From Lactarius indigo (Eukaryota > Basidiomycota > Agaricomycetes > Russulales > Russulaceae): DNA of 64,000 nt. Both the position numbers and the translations under genes were made by a program. The stretch covers positions 620,001-684,000 of the forward strand of contig JAFKAC010000032.1 in assembly GCA_025766275.1 (NCBI GenBank). The letters run 5' to 3'. Positions 31,351 to 42,639 of the stretch are shown in pieces. Below the pieces are notes generated by a model. The model saw only the letters and a list, made by a program, of their open reading frames with translations. It was not told the DNA's origin and made no database searches. Each line of letters opens with the position of its first letter. Position 1 is the first letter of the stretch.

Positions 31351-31744
31351 AGTAGACGTAGCCAAGAGTAGTACAAAAAAAAATAAAAGAAGCAAGTTGA
31401 AGTAGATCAGCTGAGATTGGGCAGAGATGAGGAGAGATGAGACTGTAGCAGACAGCAGGAGCCGAGACAAGAGCGTGGGAATGCGCGTCGTACATGCGGT
31501 GGCTGCGAAAATTCCTTGCCATTGCATTGCGTAACTTGCGTTCGTGCTCGCCAGCATGAGCACGAACCACTGGCACGGGTCTGCGACCCACCCTCTCTCT
31601 TGGCTATCAGGTATGTATTTCTTTTTTTTCGTGGCTCACTGACTCGCCCACACGCGTGCCCTCGCAGGTAACAAGGCAGCGGCAAGACCTGCCCTGCGAC
31701 AACATCGCCCCGAACCCCCAAGCCCCCAAGGCAGCCACGGTGCG
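31351..31744 (-). other. hAT transposase upstream region
   Basis: Sequence 5' of the hAT ATG on the minus strand. I see no further coding exon and no clear TATA box. It leads into the minisatellite. Confidence 0.4.
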
Positions 31745-32886
31745 ATGGCGCCAGCCCCGTGGTGCAACAACCGCGACCACCATCACCACGACCACCACCG
31801 CAACCACGACCAAAGCCGCAACCATGACCACCACCGCGGCGACCGCGATGACCATGGCGACGACCACCACGACAGTGACTGCGACCATGACCGCGGCAAC
31901 CACAACCATCACAGCGACCACGGCGACCACCACGGTGACCACCACCACGACCGTTGTTACGCCCTAGCAGGGGCGTGGGTTCTAAGGGTTCTGAATCACA
32001 CAAGTATCAAGCGAAGACCTCTGTTGTCTTATTGCTATGAAATACGAGTGACGAAGGTGTGGCACAATGTGCAGCACTACTCTGCTATGTAGGACTCCTC
32101 ATCCGAAGTGTCTAACACTTCTCTACACTTGATCTTGCTAGTGCACAGAGTATAACAGGTGTAACGCGTTGATATAGTTCAACTGCAAAGACTTCAGAGT
32201 GTCCTGGTTAAGGACTGAGGTAGGGGATGCACAAGAAGAGAGGGATGAGGCGAGGTTACACCAAAGTACGAAGGCAAGGTTGCTAGATTGCAAACGAAGC
32301 CAAGTCTGGCTTCCTACGGTCTATGGTATAGGTTTATATAGGACAGGGTTCCAAACAACATGAACACAAGTCCACACAATATCAAAGGGACTAAACGGAG
32401 TAAACAGAAGTTCGGATCAAAGAAACAGCGCCACTAGTAATAGTAGCTCCTTTGGTAACAAAGTATGGTACAGAAGGGGAAGACAGGGTGGAGACATACT
32501 GTGGCTTAGGTCCGAAGCGTCGGATCATAACAACTGTGGCGACCACGACGACCACGACCACGACCGTGGCCACCATGACCACCACCACGACCGCGACCAC
32601 CATCGCGACCACCACCACCACCGTGACAACCGCGACGACGACCGCGACCACCACCACCACCACTGCAGCGACTGCGACCACCACGGCGACCACCACCATG
32701 ACCGCGGCGACCGCAACAACAACCGCAACCACCACCATGACCGTGACCACCATCGCGACCACCACCACCACTGTGACGACCGCGACGACGACCGCGACCA
32801 CCACCACCACCACTGCAGCGACCGCAACCACGACCGCGACCACCACAACGACTGCAGCGACCGTGACGACGACAGCGACAACGATG
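31745..32886. repeat. GACCACCAC-type minisatellite, split by a solo LTR
   Basis: Degenerate 9-12 bp units (ACCACCACGACC, GCGACCACC and variants) fill 31745-31954 and 32533-32886, about 560 bp in total, with strong A/C strand bias. Open frames on both strands (Thr-rich, His/Asp-rich, Val-rich, Gly/Arg-rich) are by-products of the repeat. It lies inside the hAT 5' flank. Confidence 0.85.
31955..32532 (-). repeat. Solo gypsy LTR, inverted and diverged
   Basis: The 578 bp from TGTTACGCCC to GGATCATAACA are the reverse complement of the gypsy LTR at 4963-5540, with scattered substitutions. Flanks ACCGT (31950-31954) and ACTGT (32533-32537) look like a 5-bp target duplication with one later change. 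It is probably the product of LTR-LTR recombination of an older insertion into the minisatellite. Confidence 0.88.
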
Positions 32887-33343
32887 GCGAGGCAGTTTCA
32901 ATTCCCCGGGCAGTAGATAGACATAAAATATATTCTCTGTACTATGTAGTCTACTTCAATACATATGTTTTATTTTATTTTTTGTCAGAGTTTGTGCAAG
33001 GTCGTCTGAGGAGACGCCAAGAAAGAGAACCTACCCAGTTTTCTTCTGAGAGCCTCAGCGGACAGCGGACACGCATATTGAGCAAATATATTTCCATTTT
33101 TGGCCAGCTCGTTCCTGGCTCAGCCAGACAGAAACCGTTCTCGCCCACTCACGCGTACTCACGAGCCGGGCGAGCCCTGCCCAATCTAATCATTCCCAAT
33201 CGAGCCTGGCTCAGCCCAGCTCAGCCAGCTCACGAGCCGAGCTGAGCCAATTTTGGTCATGAGCCGATGTGTCAGCTTGGCTCGGCTCAAAACAGCTCAG
33301 CTTGGCTGGCTCAGCCGATTTGAGCCGAGCCACGGCAACACTA
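32887..33343 (-). mobile_element. hAT right terminus with GAGCC/GGCTC subterminal repeats
   Basis: From about 33105 the sequence is dominated by GCTCAGCC, GAGCCGAGC and related words in both orientations. It ends at 33343 with GCCACGGCAACACTA, which is TAGTGTTGCC on the minus strand. Such subterminal arrays bind hAT transposase in characterised elements. Positions 32887-33100 show nothing else. Confidence 0.6.
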
Positions 33344-33965
33344 CCTATCGATAGCTGGGAACGAGCAAGAGAACGAGGCTACTACAGCCCATGGATATTC
33401 ACGTTGCAATGAATGCATCCGCCGTGCTCGTATGCTCGAGTATCTTGACGACTTGCGGTTCGAATGGCAATTACGATGACGAAGGTGATTCGGCGTGGCT
33501 TCATATATTCGTGGCCTGATTCGTGGTATCCTACAGTATCTTAGACACTGGATCGAGAGCTTTTGGCTTCACTTCTTGCCGTTGGACACGTTTGTAGGCA
33601 GTCGCGCTTTTTAGCGATTCAGTTCCATTCTGATCAAAATAAGCGCTAACGAGCGCTGACTACATGCGGCGAAAAGTGGCCTGTGCCAGCCCGACACCGG
33701 CGGACGCCATTCGTCAGCCTGAGTGCAGCGCCACCAATTATGTATACTAGTACCGACCCTCGGGCTTCGCGTTGTAAAGGGCATCAGCCTCCTGCTGCTT
33801 GATTACTCTCTCTTATCGTCTTCCTATTTTCACTCTTGTACAAGCATCTGTCCGACCCAATGTGGTAGAAGTGCAAGTGCGGCTATAAAGGCTCCTGCTC
33901 TCGTCGTTTTTGTATCTACCCCAAATCTATGACCCCCCGTCTTTTTATAGGTGACCCAACTCGTG
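33344..33965. other. Intergenic region between hAT end and first P450
   Basis: No coding region recognised. It would contain the promoter and 5' UTR of the P450 gene at 33966; I see no strong TATA box. Confidence 0.4.
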
Positions 33966-36152
33966 ATGCAGCTCTCTCTCGTCACAGCAATTGACTCCCT
34001 TGCCTTCTTTGGATTACTCCTCCTCGCCTTTCGTGACCACAGAAGACGAAGAGGTCGCCCATATCCCCCTGGACCCCCATCTTGGCCTATTATTGGCAAT
34101 CTCCTGGATGTCCCAAAGCTCTCTCCTTGGTTAGCCTACGCGAATATGTCCAAGAAATACGGTAGGACTAACCTCTCCTGATGTGTATTCTCTAAACGTA
34201 TATTTTTACTAGGCGATGTCATATGCCTTCAAGTTTTGGGCCAAGTAGTCGTCGTTCTGTGTTCGCCGACGGCCATCAAGGAATTACTCGAAAGACGTGG
34301 AGAGCTGTACGCGGATCGAATGCCGTTTCCGATCTTCGAGATGTGCGTTCACTTAGACTCTTTATCATTTCGTCGCCTTGCCTTGGGTACCGACCGCCCA
34401 TATTTCTCAGAATGGGCGTCGATTGGATCTTGCCCATTGTGAGAAAGGGAAAATATTGGCGTGATGGCCGCAAGTTGTTGGATCGGAGTCTTCGCCCTGG
34501 AGAAACAGCCCTTCGGCTAAGTATGATGGAGGAAAAGACGCGCATATTCCTGAGCCAGCTGCTTTCCAAACCGAAGGACTTCCGGGAACATGTCGACCAG
34601 TTGGTCACATCGCCCAACTTGCTTAACAGACATCTATTGACTCACTCCCTTTACTCACTCCCAGACTTCAAGGAAAACTTATCATGCATCTCGCTTACGG
34701 GTATGACTTGAAAGAAAACGACGACATTTTGGTGCCGGCAATGAGGACTAGTGAAATCATGTCGCGGCTCTCCCTACCTGGAGCGGCACTAGTAAATAAT
34801 TTCCCGTTTCGTACGGTTTTTTCACCATCTATTATTCTCGAGCATCTTATGGCTATATCCAGTTCAGCGCCTCCCCTCGTGGGTCCCTTTTTTCAAGTAT
34901 GAGCCACTGGCAAGTGAATGTAGGGAGTTGGGCCTGAGGATGAAGAATGAGCCCATGGACTTCGTGAAGAACTCCATGGTATGAACTGGTTAACATTCTG
35001 GCAATTTGTCTTTACTGATGGAACGCCAGCGCGACGGCACCGCGGTACCTTCTTTAGCAAGTGAATTCCTCCAAGAGGCAGAGCTTCAGAGTGGTCCGGA
35101 ACGCCAATGGGCAGAGGAAGTCATCACAAACACCCTAGGGTCTATGTTCCAAGGTGAATTCATTGCGTGTTTATCCGGAGCCAATGCACACAGTGCTCAC
35201 CGCAAGCACCAGCCGGTTCAGACACGGCACGTGTTATGCATATCGCCGTAGCCTGCTTCTTGGCTGACGGGCGACATTCAGACCGTATCCACAATGTGTT
35301 CTCTGTTCCTCGCGCTTGTCCTTTACCCAGAGGTACAGAAACGAGCGCAGGCAGAACTCGACTCTGTGATCTCAAGAGACAGACTGCCGACGTACGATGA
35401 CAAGCCGCGTCTTCCGTACATAGAAGCGATGAGCAAGGAGTTGTTGAGGTGGCATATGGTGGCGCCAATGGGTGCGATTTTTCCCGATTCTCGATTTCTG
35501 AATTATCCCGCTGAATGTCTCCTCAAGGCGGTCCCCACTCCTCAACCGATGACGACGTCTACAGGGGCTACTTCATTCCGAAAGGTTTGTGAGCGCGTCT
35601 TGGGACCCGAACTCACAATCTGAATCGCTTCGCCCGATAGGTTCCATGATCATAGCCGATGCATGGTTTGCATTTTTTACAAAACCGTCAGTATCGAGAT
35701 AATCATTCTGATGAGTAAAGGGGGCCACAGGGCCGTCCTGCACAACCCGGAGCTGTACCCGGACCCAGAGGCATTCAATCCCGATCGGTTCCTCGACGAG
35801 GACGGGTCCTTCCGTGACGACCCCGCGATCCAGCTGGCATTTGGCGTCGGCAGGCGGATCTGCCCAGGACGCCACTTTGTCGCCGCGACGCTCTTCGTCG
35901 TAACAGCGTCCGTGTTGTCCGTGTTCGACGTGACGAGGGCTAAGGACAAGGACGGGAATGAGATTCCCGTCGCAGTCGCTGGGACCTCGTCGGTCCGGAG
36001 CGAGATTGTGATGTGAGTACAAGTTGTAGCACTATTTGAAACACGGTAGAGCTAATTTTCTGCTTGACAGCCACGTACCCGAGTTTGAGTGCGCTATCAC
36101 TCCGAGAGATAATCTCGCAGAGGACTTGATAAGGGCGAGTGGTTTGGCTTGA
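33966..36152 (+). CDS. Cytochrome P450 monooxygenase 1
   Basis: Twelve exons give a predicted protein of about 516 residues: 33966-34161, 34213-34342, 34411-34599, 34665-34810, 34863-34978, 35030-35153, 35213-35226, 35282-35471, 35528-35584, 35641-35665, 35731-36012, 36071-36152. Residues 1-22 form a membrane anchor, followed by a basic patch and the Pro hinge YPPGPP, so it should sit in the ER membrane and use P450 reductase. The I-helix AGSDT comes from a 14-nt exon. K-helix KELLR (ExxR), the PERF-like NPDRF and the heme loop FGVGRRICPGRHF (about 35840-35878, Cys ligand) are all present. The intron after 35226 starts GC instead of GT. The substrate is unknown; the array resembles fungal group-I P450s often annotated as O-methylsterigmatocystin oxidoreductase-like. 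No frame defect was seen. The first ATG with a proper anchor was chosen. Confidence 0.9.
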
Positions 36153-36907
36153 TGAGCAGCACCAGTTCTGCACAGTGGGCAGGCTTCTCATTGGCATTCA
36201 TTCTTCACGCTCTCACTGTCCGCAAGTTTGCATTTTTTTGTAGTACCTGTTATATGTACCGTTCACCGCCGCGTAACTGCCAATATTTATGGCAGAATCC
36301 AAGATGATCCCACGAGAGCGACGGCTCCGAGAACGCCGAGCACGTCGCCCATAAGTTACTTCTGATGACGGTGCCTGTTGTGTATGTGGTCAGACCTGTG
36401 CCTTTCCAGGTCCCAATTAATCAATGCGAATTTTAAATAGCGCGACTTGCACTACCATATTCGTATCGTTCGTCCCATTGTGTAAAGAGTGCATCGCTTC
36501 CTTACATCGGTTAAAATGTACAAAAGTCAATCGACAAAACGCAAAGCGAATAAATAATAATGGAAGGGGGAAATCTGTACTTCACACCAAACGGTCGAGG
36601 GCTCGGGCATCAGTAAAATCATCACATCATCATATCACGTCCCAATGTCGTATGCATCCGAACAAAGTCATATATCACCACGGCTCCCAGGATTCATCAC
36701 CCACTTGCAACGCACGTACGTCACAACGCGAGAGGGGAGGGAGGAGGGAAAGAATAAAACTGGAAAGAAAAGGGGGAGAAAATGAAAAGGAGTGGAAAAG
36801 TCAGAGACAAAAAAAAAAAAAAAAAAAAAAAGAGCATAAATAAATACGTTGACGCCGATCAGCTCCAACCCGACCATCGGCAGCACCGCGGGCGGGGTAG
36901 GAACCAT
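36153..36907. other. Intergenic region with poly(A) tract
   Basis: Contains an A-run of about 22 at 36810-36831 and A/G-rich sequence from 36720. It would hold the 3' ends of the converging P450 and SH3 genes. I see no gene. Confidence 0.5.
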
Positions 36908-38012
36908 TCAAAACAGATGCACAAAGTTGCTCGGGAAGATGTGCCTGCCCTGCACGCGCCGTTTCTCATCGAGCAGTTCCCCGCTCCACCACCCATCTTC
37001 GGGCGTAGCGGTGACGGCGATGATATCATTCGCCTAGAAGTCGAACTCCTCTGGGATCGTAGCAGTGTAGTCGTACAGCGCCCGCACTGCATTTTTCACC
37101 TCAGCATCTCAAAGAACAAAAAGAAAAGAACAAATAAAGCGACGCACCGTAGAAGAGCACACCACGACCATCTTCCGTATATTGCTGGGTCGGGGGCTCC
37201 GCGACTGGCTGTGGCTGCGGTTGCGTGAGGGCCATCGGTTGCGGCGATGGCGTCCTGTTGATTGGCCCGGGACTGACGGATCTGTACCCGGCTCCATACG
37301 CAATGTGTTGTTGATGCTGGTGTTGTTGATGTTGTTGATATTGCTGTGGAGGTTGCTGCTGGGACTGCGGCGCGTATCCCTGCTGTGTGTAGTATTCCCC
37401 TCCACCCGAGCCTGTTGCTCCGCGCCGCTGTTGCTGCTGCTGCTGCTGCACTGACGGCTGCATGCCGTAGCTTACCTGCGGCGGGTGGTGAACCTGTGAT
37501 GGAGGTGCGTTTGCATATGGATGTGGAGCTTGCGCGTACGCTGGCGAATGTTGCGGGACTCGCTGTTGCACCGGTGGCGGCGGGACGTACTGCTGTTGAG
37601 GTGGAGAGGCGCCAGTTTGCCATTGACCAGGCACACTGAATGAGTTGCCAATGCTTGGTTGACGTTGCGCGGGAGGTTGGGCGCCGACGCCACCGGGAGC
37701 TTGCGGTTGCTGCTGTGGTTGAGACGGAGTCTGTTGGTACTGAACCGGCGCGGATGGTGGCTGCTGCATCTGTGGTTGCCTAACCTGGGCCACCTGTTGT
37801 TGCTGTTGTTGGCGATACGCATCCGCCATTGAGTCTACCGCGACGTTTCCATGCGGGTCGAGAGAAATACCGACGCTGTTCGGTGTGGTAGCGCAATCTT
37901 GTCCCGGACCTTGCCAGTGGTCGCCGCCGGGGTTGGCGCTGCCGCGCCAACGCGTGGCGGCCCCAAATAGTATGAGAGCTCCCATACATAAGGCGTCTAC
38001 GGGTTCGCTCAT
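36908..38012 (-). pseudogene. SH3-domain protein with Gln/Pro-rich N-terminus, internal stop
   Basis: The frame from the ATG at 38012 encodes a 290-residue Gln/Pro-rich, low-complexity region (polyQ runs, PQQQ repeats). A 41-bp intron follows, with donor after the codons VLFY near 37147 and acceptor TTTGAG near 37104. The next exon is a textbook SH3 domain: ALYDYTA, DIIAVTATPEDGWWSGEL and the closing IFPSNFV, ending with TGA at 36908-36910. In the SH3 the codon after EEFDF is TAG (37034-37036), one change from CAG, and the rest of the domain is intact after it. The gene would make a proline-motif-binding adaptor, possibly of the cortical actin or endocytic type (inference). The N-terminus may be incomplete because a P450 fragment lies 80 bp upstream. 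Confidence 0.6.
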
Positions 38013-38093
38013 AAATGTCTGTTCCTATTTCTTGTGTCTAGCCCCCCTTAAACTTAAATTGATTCGTTCTTGTCAGGTTGTCCATTTCGAAAA

Positions 38094-38293
38094 TGCCAAT
38101 CTCTCTCGTCACATCAATCGACTGCCTCGCCCTCATTGCATTTCTCTATACCCTCTTCGCCTTTCGTGACCACAGAAGGCGAGGGTGCTTCCCGTATCCT
38201 CCGGGGCCTCCGTCTTGGCCTGTTATCGGCAATTTCTTGGATGTCCCAAAGCTCTCTCCTTGGGTAGCCCACGCGAATATGTCTAAGAAATAC
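38094..38293 (+). pseudogene. Cytochrome P450 fragment, first exon only
   Basis: ATG at 38094 followed by a P450 N-terminus: membrane anchor, FRDHRRRG, YPPGPPSWPVIGNFLDVPKLSPW and NMSKKY, very close to the first exon of the P450 at 33966. Homology ends at AAGAAATAC, exactly where the paralogues have their first splice donor. Unrelated sequence follows and no other P450 exon is found before 39929. It is a single-exon relic of a duplication or deletion. Confidence 0.85.
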
Positions 38294-38810
38294 CAAGAGT
38301 TGGAGGGCAGTGGTGTGCCTACTGTACTTCGGCGTCTTTGTTTTCTTGTCCTTCTCACCCTGTTCCATATCAGTGGCTTCCGACCACAGTGGATTGTGTC
38401 CCTGAGCGTCTGGAGATGCGGTAGCGTGTGCATCTGAACAGAATAATGGTTCCCCCAGGGGTGGCGGAAGTCCAGGACGAGCTGGCCCAGCGGTTTGCCC
38501 ATTTGAAGGCGAGTTTCCTCGCGCGCTCTTTCTGGAAGGCTGCAAATTGGGTGCAATTGAGGTTCTCACGTGGGTCCGTCTTGCATGCCTCGGCCGCCAT
38601 TGTCTGTGCCATCTGTTGCCCTTCTGATTCAGGGTCTACCGGGGTCCAGATCAGTTGTAATATGTACGTTCCCATGCCGAAGCGCTAGTGTGGTCAGGGA
38701 CTGATGGAACGTAAATGCGTGAGTCTGCACAGATTTGGAGTGAGGGTTTTTAATTGCCTGCAGCGCCGAAGAAGTGTTTGAACAGATGTAAAAATAACAC
38801 TGTATAGTAA

Positions 38811-39190
38811 GTTACATGGCCAGGGCTTCTGCCGTCTTCGCAAGCCCAAAGGCATCCATGTCGAACTGCGGTATCCCCGTGCCCAACGTGCAGTTTAGCC
38901 CCGTGAGGGCACTCCAACCATACTGAGAAGGTGGCTGCTGCCGCACCTACTTCGAGTTCTTTGTCTTGAACATGGATGATTCGGATACTCATCCCTTCCA
39001 CGCTACAGGTGAAGTCGCATATCCGAGCTTTTCTCGTAATAAGGTGGCGTTGTGCCGCCCAGTTGGGAATCAGCCCGGGTACCATTCTGGGCAATAAACC
39101 CACACCCGAATCTTCCCTGCCAGACGCGCAGCGGTGACTGTACGATCCTAACTCACTTGACGGTCTCTCTGGTCAATCACCAGACAAACT
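38811..39190 (-). CDS. Unrecognised coding-like region, minus strand
   Basis: On the minus strand a frame with GC-rich third positions ends at a TAA near 38814 (GIPQFDMDAFGLAK near the C-terminus). Upstream are plausible GT-AG introns, including one starting GTGAGT near 39156. Several frames look coding-like and I could not fix a consistent exon chain or start. No domain is recognised. It could be the 3' end of a small host gene or a decayed one. A separate open stretch on the same strand at 38370-38675 may belong to it. Confidence 0.3.
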
Positions 39191-39199
39191 AGAATCACG

Positions 39200-39928
39200 A
39201 ATAATGGAAGAATCCTCTATCGACGATACTGGGGAAGGGAGAGAAAGAGAAGCTCTACTTGATCAAAAAAGAAGAAAAGAAGTTCTAAATGGGATAAATG
39301 CATAGCTGGATCAAATATATATATATATATATAAATGCATAGCGTTTGTAACTTGCTGTAATACGGGCAATAACTTCCGAATATTCACCAGAGACATTCT
39401 CTTCTCAAGTCCGAAGGAAGATAACGCCTCTAGACATATCTACAGGGACGGATGCCAGTGGGGAGCCTGGCGACGTGGCCAAGTGTTACTTAGCAGTGTA
39501 TGGCCCCGTGATAGAACGTAGAGATAACGAGCAGGGCGACTGACCGATCACCTCCGAATCAGATTCGGATTACTTCTGTACAACTACGATTAGTGGTACT
39601 ATATGGTATTAGCCACAGTACTCGGCGACTACAGAGTCAATACCAGCTGGATTACAAGTGTTTCAGAAAATCGACTGTGCATCTGCCACTACTAGCCGTA
39701 ACCACCGAGATACCGAAGTACGAACTTCAAGCTCACGACGAGCGGAGACAGACGACTCCACAGGCGCGTCAAAGATGGGCAGAGCTATCAATTGCTTTGC
39801 TAATGAGAGAATTCGACCCGGACCCGCGGGTTCGACTTATTGTCTCCGGGTCCCCTTCATAGCTTTATAGCCTGCCCACCCCTCCCGTTGCAGGGCCTCT
39901 AGAAGGCCACTGACACCTACCAAAAATC
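39200..39928. other. Intergenic region upstream of P450 3
   Basis: Holds a short (AT)n tract at about 39317-39333. No coding region recognised. It would contain the promoter of the gene at 39929. Confidence 0.4.
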
Positions 39929-42091
39929 ATGCAATCATTTTCATGGATCCCCATTGTTGACTGTCTCGTTGCCTCACTCTTTCTTTATCTCTCCATCACC
40001 CTCCACGACCACAGAAGGCGAAGAGGGCTCCCTTATCCACCTGGCCCGCCCCCCTTACCAGCTATAGGCAATATCCTCGATGTTCCAAAGCGATCTGCCT
40101 GGGTTGCGTACGGAGCCATGGCCAAGAAATATGGTAAGCAAACATTCTCGTGACACTGATACACTGATAGCATCCCGTGTCATCAGGCGACGTTGTATGC
40201 CTCCAGGTCTTTGGTCATGTGGTTGTGGTTTTGTCCTCGCTATCCGCTATCAAAGAACTCCTAGAGAAGCGAGGGGAAAAGTACGCAGATCGGCCCACGT
40301 TGCCAATCATGGAAATGTATGATATACTTGGTCTTTGTCCGTCGTCTATTTTGCATCACTGACACCTCCAAATCTAGAATGGAGGTGGATTGGATTCTCT
40401 CCATTGCCAGAATGGGCGAGTATTGGCGCGAGAGCAGAAAATTACTAGATCGTAGCCTTGGTGCTAGCGCCATAGCGCCGTATCGGCGCATGATGGAGGA
40501 CAACACGCGCATGTTCCTTGGTCAACTCCTTGAAGCTCCAGAGGACTTCTCCAGCCATATTGGACTGTCAGTGCGACGTATTCGTTTCGTGTATACAATG
40601 GCCAACCTTTGAAACCTTTGCAGTCTTCAAGGGAGGCTTGTCATGGCCCTCACGTATGGGTATGACCTAAAGGATAATAACGATCACATGATCGTCGCCC
40701 CCGTTCAGGCCACCCACTTGCTCTCACGGCTCATCTTACCTGGGGCTATATTAGTAAATCATCTCCCATTCTGTACGTCCGCCCAATTTATCACTTCCCT
40801 ATTTCGGCCTCACTTACGTCTTCAGTGCGGCACATCCCTTCGTGGGTCCCATGGTTTAACTACGAGTCATTGGCGCAGAAGGGCAGAGAACTAAGTTCTC
40901 GGATGATGAACGAACCCTTTAATTTTGTGAAAAATGCCATGGTTTGTAGTCAAGGTCCTAGTGTTCATGATGGCTAACGTGGCCGCAGCAAGATGGTACT
41001 GCGGTCCATTCGCTCTCTAGCGAAAACCTTCAAGAGATAGAGAATCTAGCTGAACCAGAGCGCCAAAAGCGGGAAGCGATTGTCAAGCCAGCCTTGGCGT
41101 CTATGTATGCTGGTGAGACATCGTAATTGTACCTAACACACACTGTACTCAATTCGAACGGGTTTTATTAGCCGGTTCGGACACAGTATGTCCGTCGTTT
41201 TATCAATGGTATGTCTACTGAGCTAATATGGAAAGACCGCATCCGCGTTGTATTCTCTCTTTCTCGCACTTGTTCTCTATCCGGAGGTGCAGAAACGAGC
41301 ACAGGTAGAGCTTGACACTGTCATCACAAGAGATAGGCTTCCAACGTTCGAAGACAGGCCGCGTCTCCCGTACATCGACGCACTGTGCAGAGAACTGCTG
41401 AGGTGGCAGATGGTGACGCCTATGGGTACAAGCGTTCAATCCCAGCGGCCTAAATCGAGGCGTTGAAAAACATTGACATCAGGTATTCCTCATACTTCGA
41501 CTGAGGACGACGTCTACAATGGCCTTTTCATTCCGAAAGGTACGTTTCTCACCCTGTCTGTCTTGCGGCCTGCGATTCACCTTTCGGCAATTGCGTTTGA
41601 AAGGTGCTGTCGTAGTAGTCAATGCTTGGTACGTCGTCATTTCGGTCTTCCAGAGGTCCTGTTTAGTAAGGTGTGTCAGGGCAATCCTACACAACCCGGA
41701 TTTATACCCAGATCCAGAGGCGTTCATACCAGAGCGCTTCCTTTACGAAGACGAAACTTTGCGAGACGATCCAGTGATCTCGTTGGCATTCGGGGCTGGC
41801 AAGAGGATCTGCCCCGGGCGTCACTTCGTGGACTCGACCCTCTTCATCGTTGTTTCGTCTGTGTTGTCGGTATTCAATGTGATGAAGGCGAAAGACGAGA
41901 ATGGCCGCGAAATTCCCGTTAACGTTGCATCGTCTTTAGAGAGCTCAATTGTTGTGTAAGTCGGCTGTCTGTTAGAGGCGTGTATTTGGTCTTCTGAAGT
42001 GCTCCCAAAGGCATCCAGGAAGGTTTGAGTGCTCCATTTTCCCTCGGGATAAATTAGCAGAAGATTTGATTGTGGCTTGTCTTGATTGACG
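39929..42091 (+). CDS. Cytochrome P450 monooxygenase 3
   Basis: Same 12-exon layout as the gene at 33966 (first exon 39929-40133). The ATG at 39929 starts a hydrophobic anchor followed by the hinge YPPGPPPLP. The I-helix piece AGSDT is again a 14-nt exon (near 41174-41187). Further marks are the K-helix CRELLRW, FIPERF before the heme loop, and FGAGKRICPGRHF at about 41789-41827 with the Cys ligand. The last exon begins after an intron at 41956 and ends HPGRFECSIFPRDKLAED..., TGA at 42089-42091. All splice sites I need are GT-AG and the frame is open. ER-bound monooxygenase, substrate unknown. A fragment of this 3' end recurs in inverted orientation at 45875-45989. Confidence 0.88.
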
Positions 42092-42600
42092 ACCCATTCT
42101 TGACGCCTGTTGGGATCAGGATCGGCCGTGCGGAAAGGCATGTCTGGGATCAAGGTTCGAGGTTCGTCTTGGGCTTCCCGGGGCGCCCCCCAGCTACGAC
42201 GGATTGTGTATCCAATTGTAGAGCTTTTATACGACGTACTTGTAAACTTTATAGGAAATCAGCTGAGTAGTAGGTAGTTTTCATAAACCTACGCTAGGTC
42301 TAGCCAACTCTATCGAGTGATCCAACGTGGACATAACCTCTTCATTGGCGTCACCCACCATTCCGAGCTAACAACTGTTGGTATCTACCTACAAGAAAGG
42401 GATCCCCTCGCTTGTTCCCTCTCTGAACTTGGAAAAGGTCTGAACATCATGTGGCAATAGCGTCTGATATGAATTGACTTACTGAACGCGCTGTGACGCG
42501 TGGTGCCGCCTTGCAACGACTATTGACAGCTGCGACCATCCGACACCAAATCAGTTCATGTTTTACATTATGCATTTACAGGTTCAGCTCTTCAATACTT
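42092..42600. other. Intergenic region with shared repeat
   Basis: Holds sequence recurring elsewhere in the array: about 42298-42420 is similar to 49440-49570 in direct orientation and to about 45704-45775 in inverted orientation (shared words include CTCTATCGAGTGATCCAACGT-like and TTCATTGGC). No coding region. Confidence 0.55.
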
Positions 42601-42639
42601 CGACACATACGCTCTCCCTCGCCCTCACAGGCCCCACCG

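Larger units (their letters stand above)
509..33343 (-). mobile_element. hAT DNA transposon, 3' end truncated, hosting all nested retroelements
   Basis: What remains is a spliced transposase on the minus strand (first exon at 31350, last at about 510) and a right terminus at 33343. The last 240 bp of that terminus are a dense array of GAGCC/GGCTC subterminal motifs ending in CAACACTA (minus strand TAGTGTTG), typical of hAT ends. The 3' terminus at the left is replaced by another hAT-like end near 508. Of the 32.8 kb span, 27,877 bp are the copia-A insertion with everything nested inside it. Without it the element would be about 5 kb, a normal hAT size. The expected 8-bp TSD cannot be checked because the left end is lost. 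Confidence 0.65.

Noticed and set aside
31607..32916. Long Thr-, His-, Val- and Gly/Arg-rich frames on both strands
   Set aside because: They arise from the GACCACCAC minisatellite; all frames are open because the repeat lacks stops.
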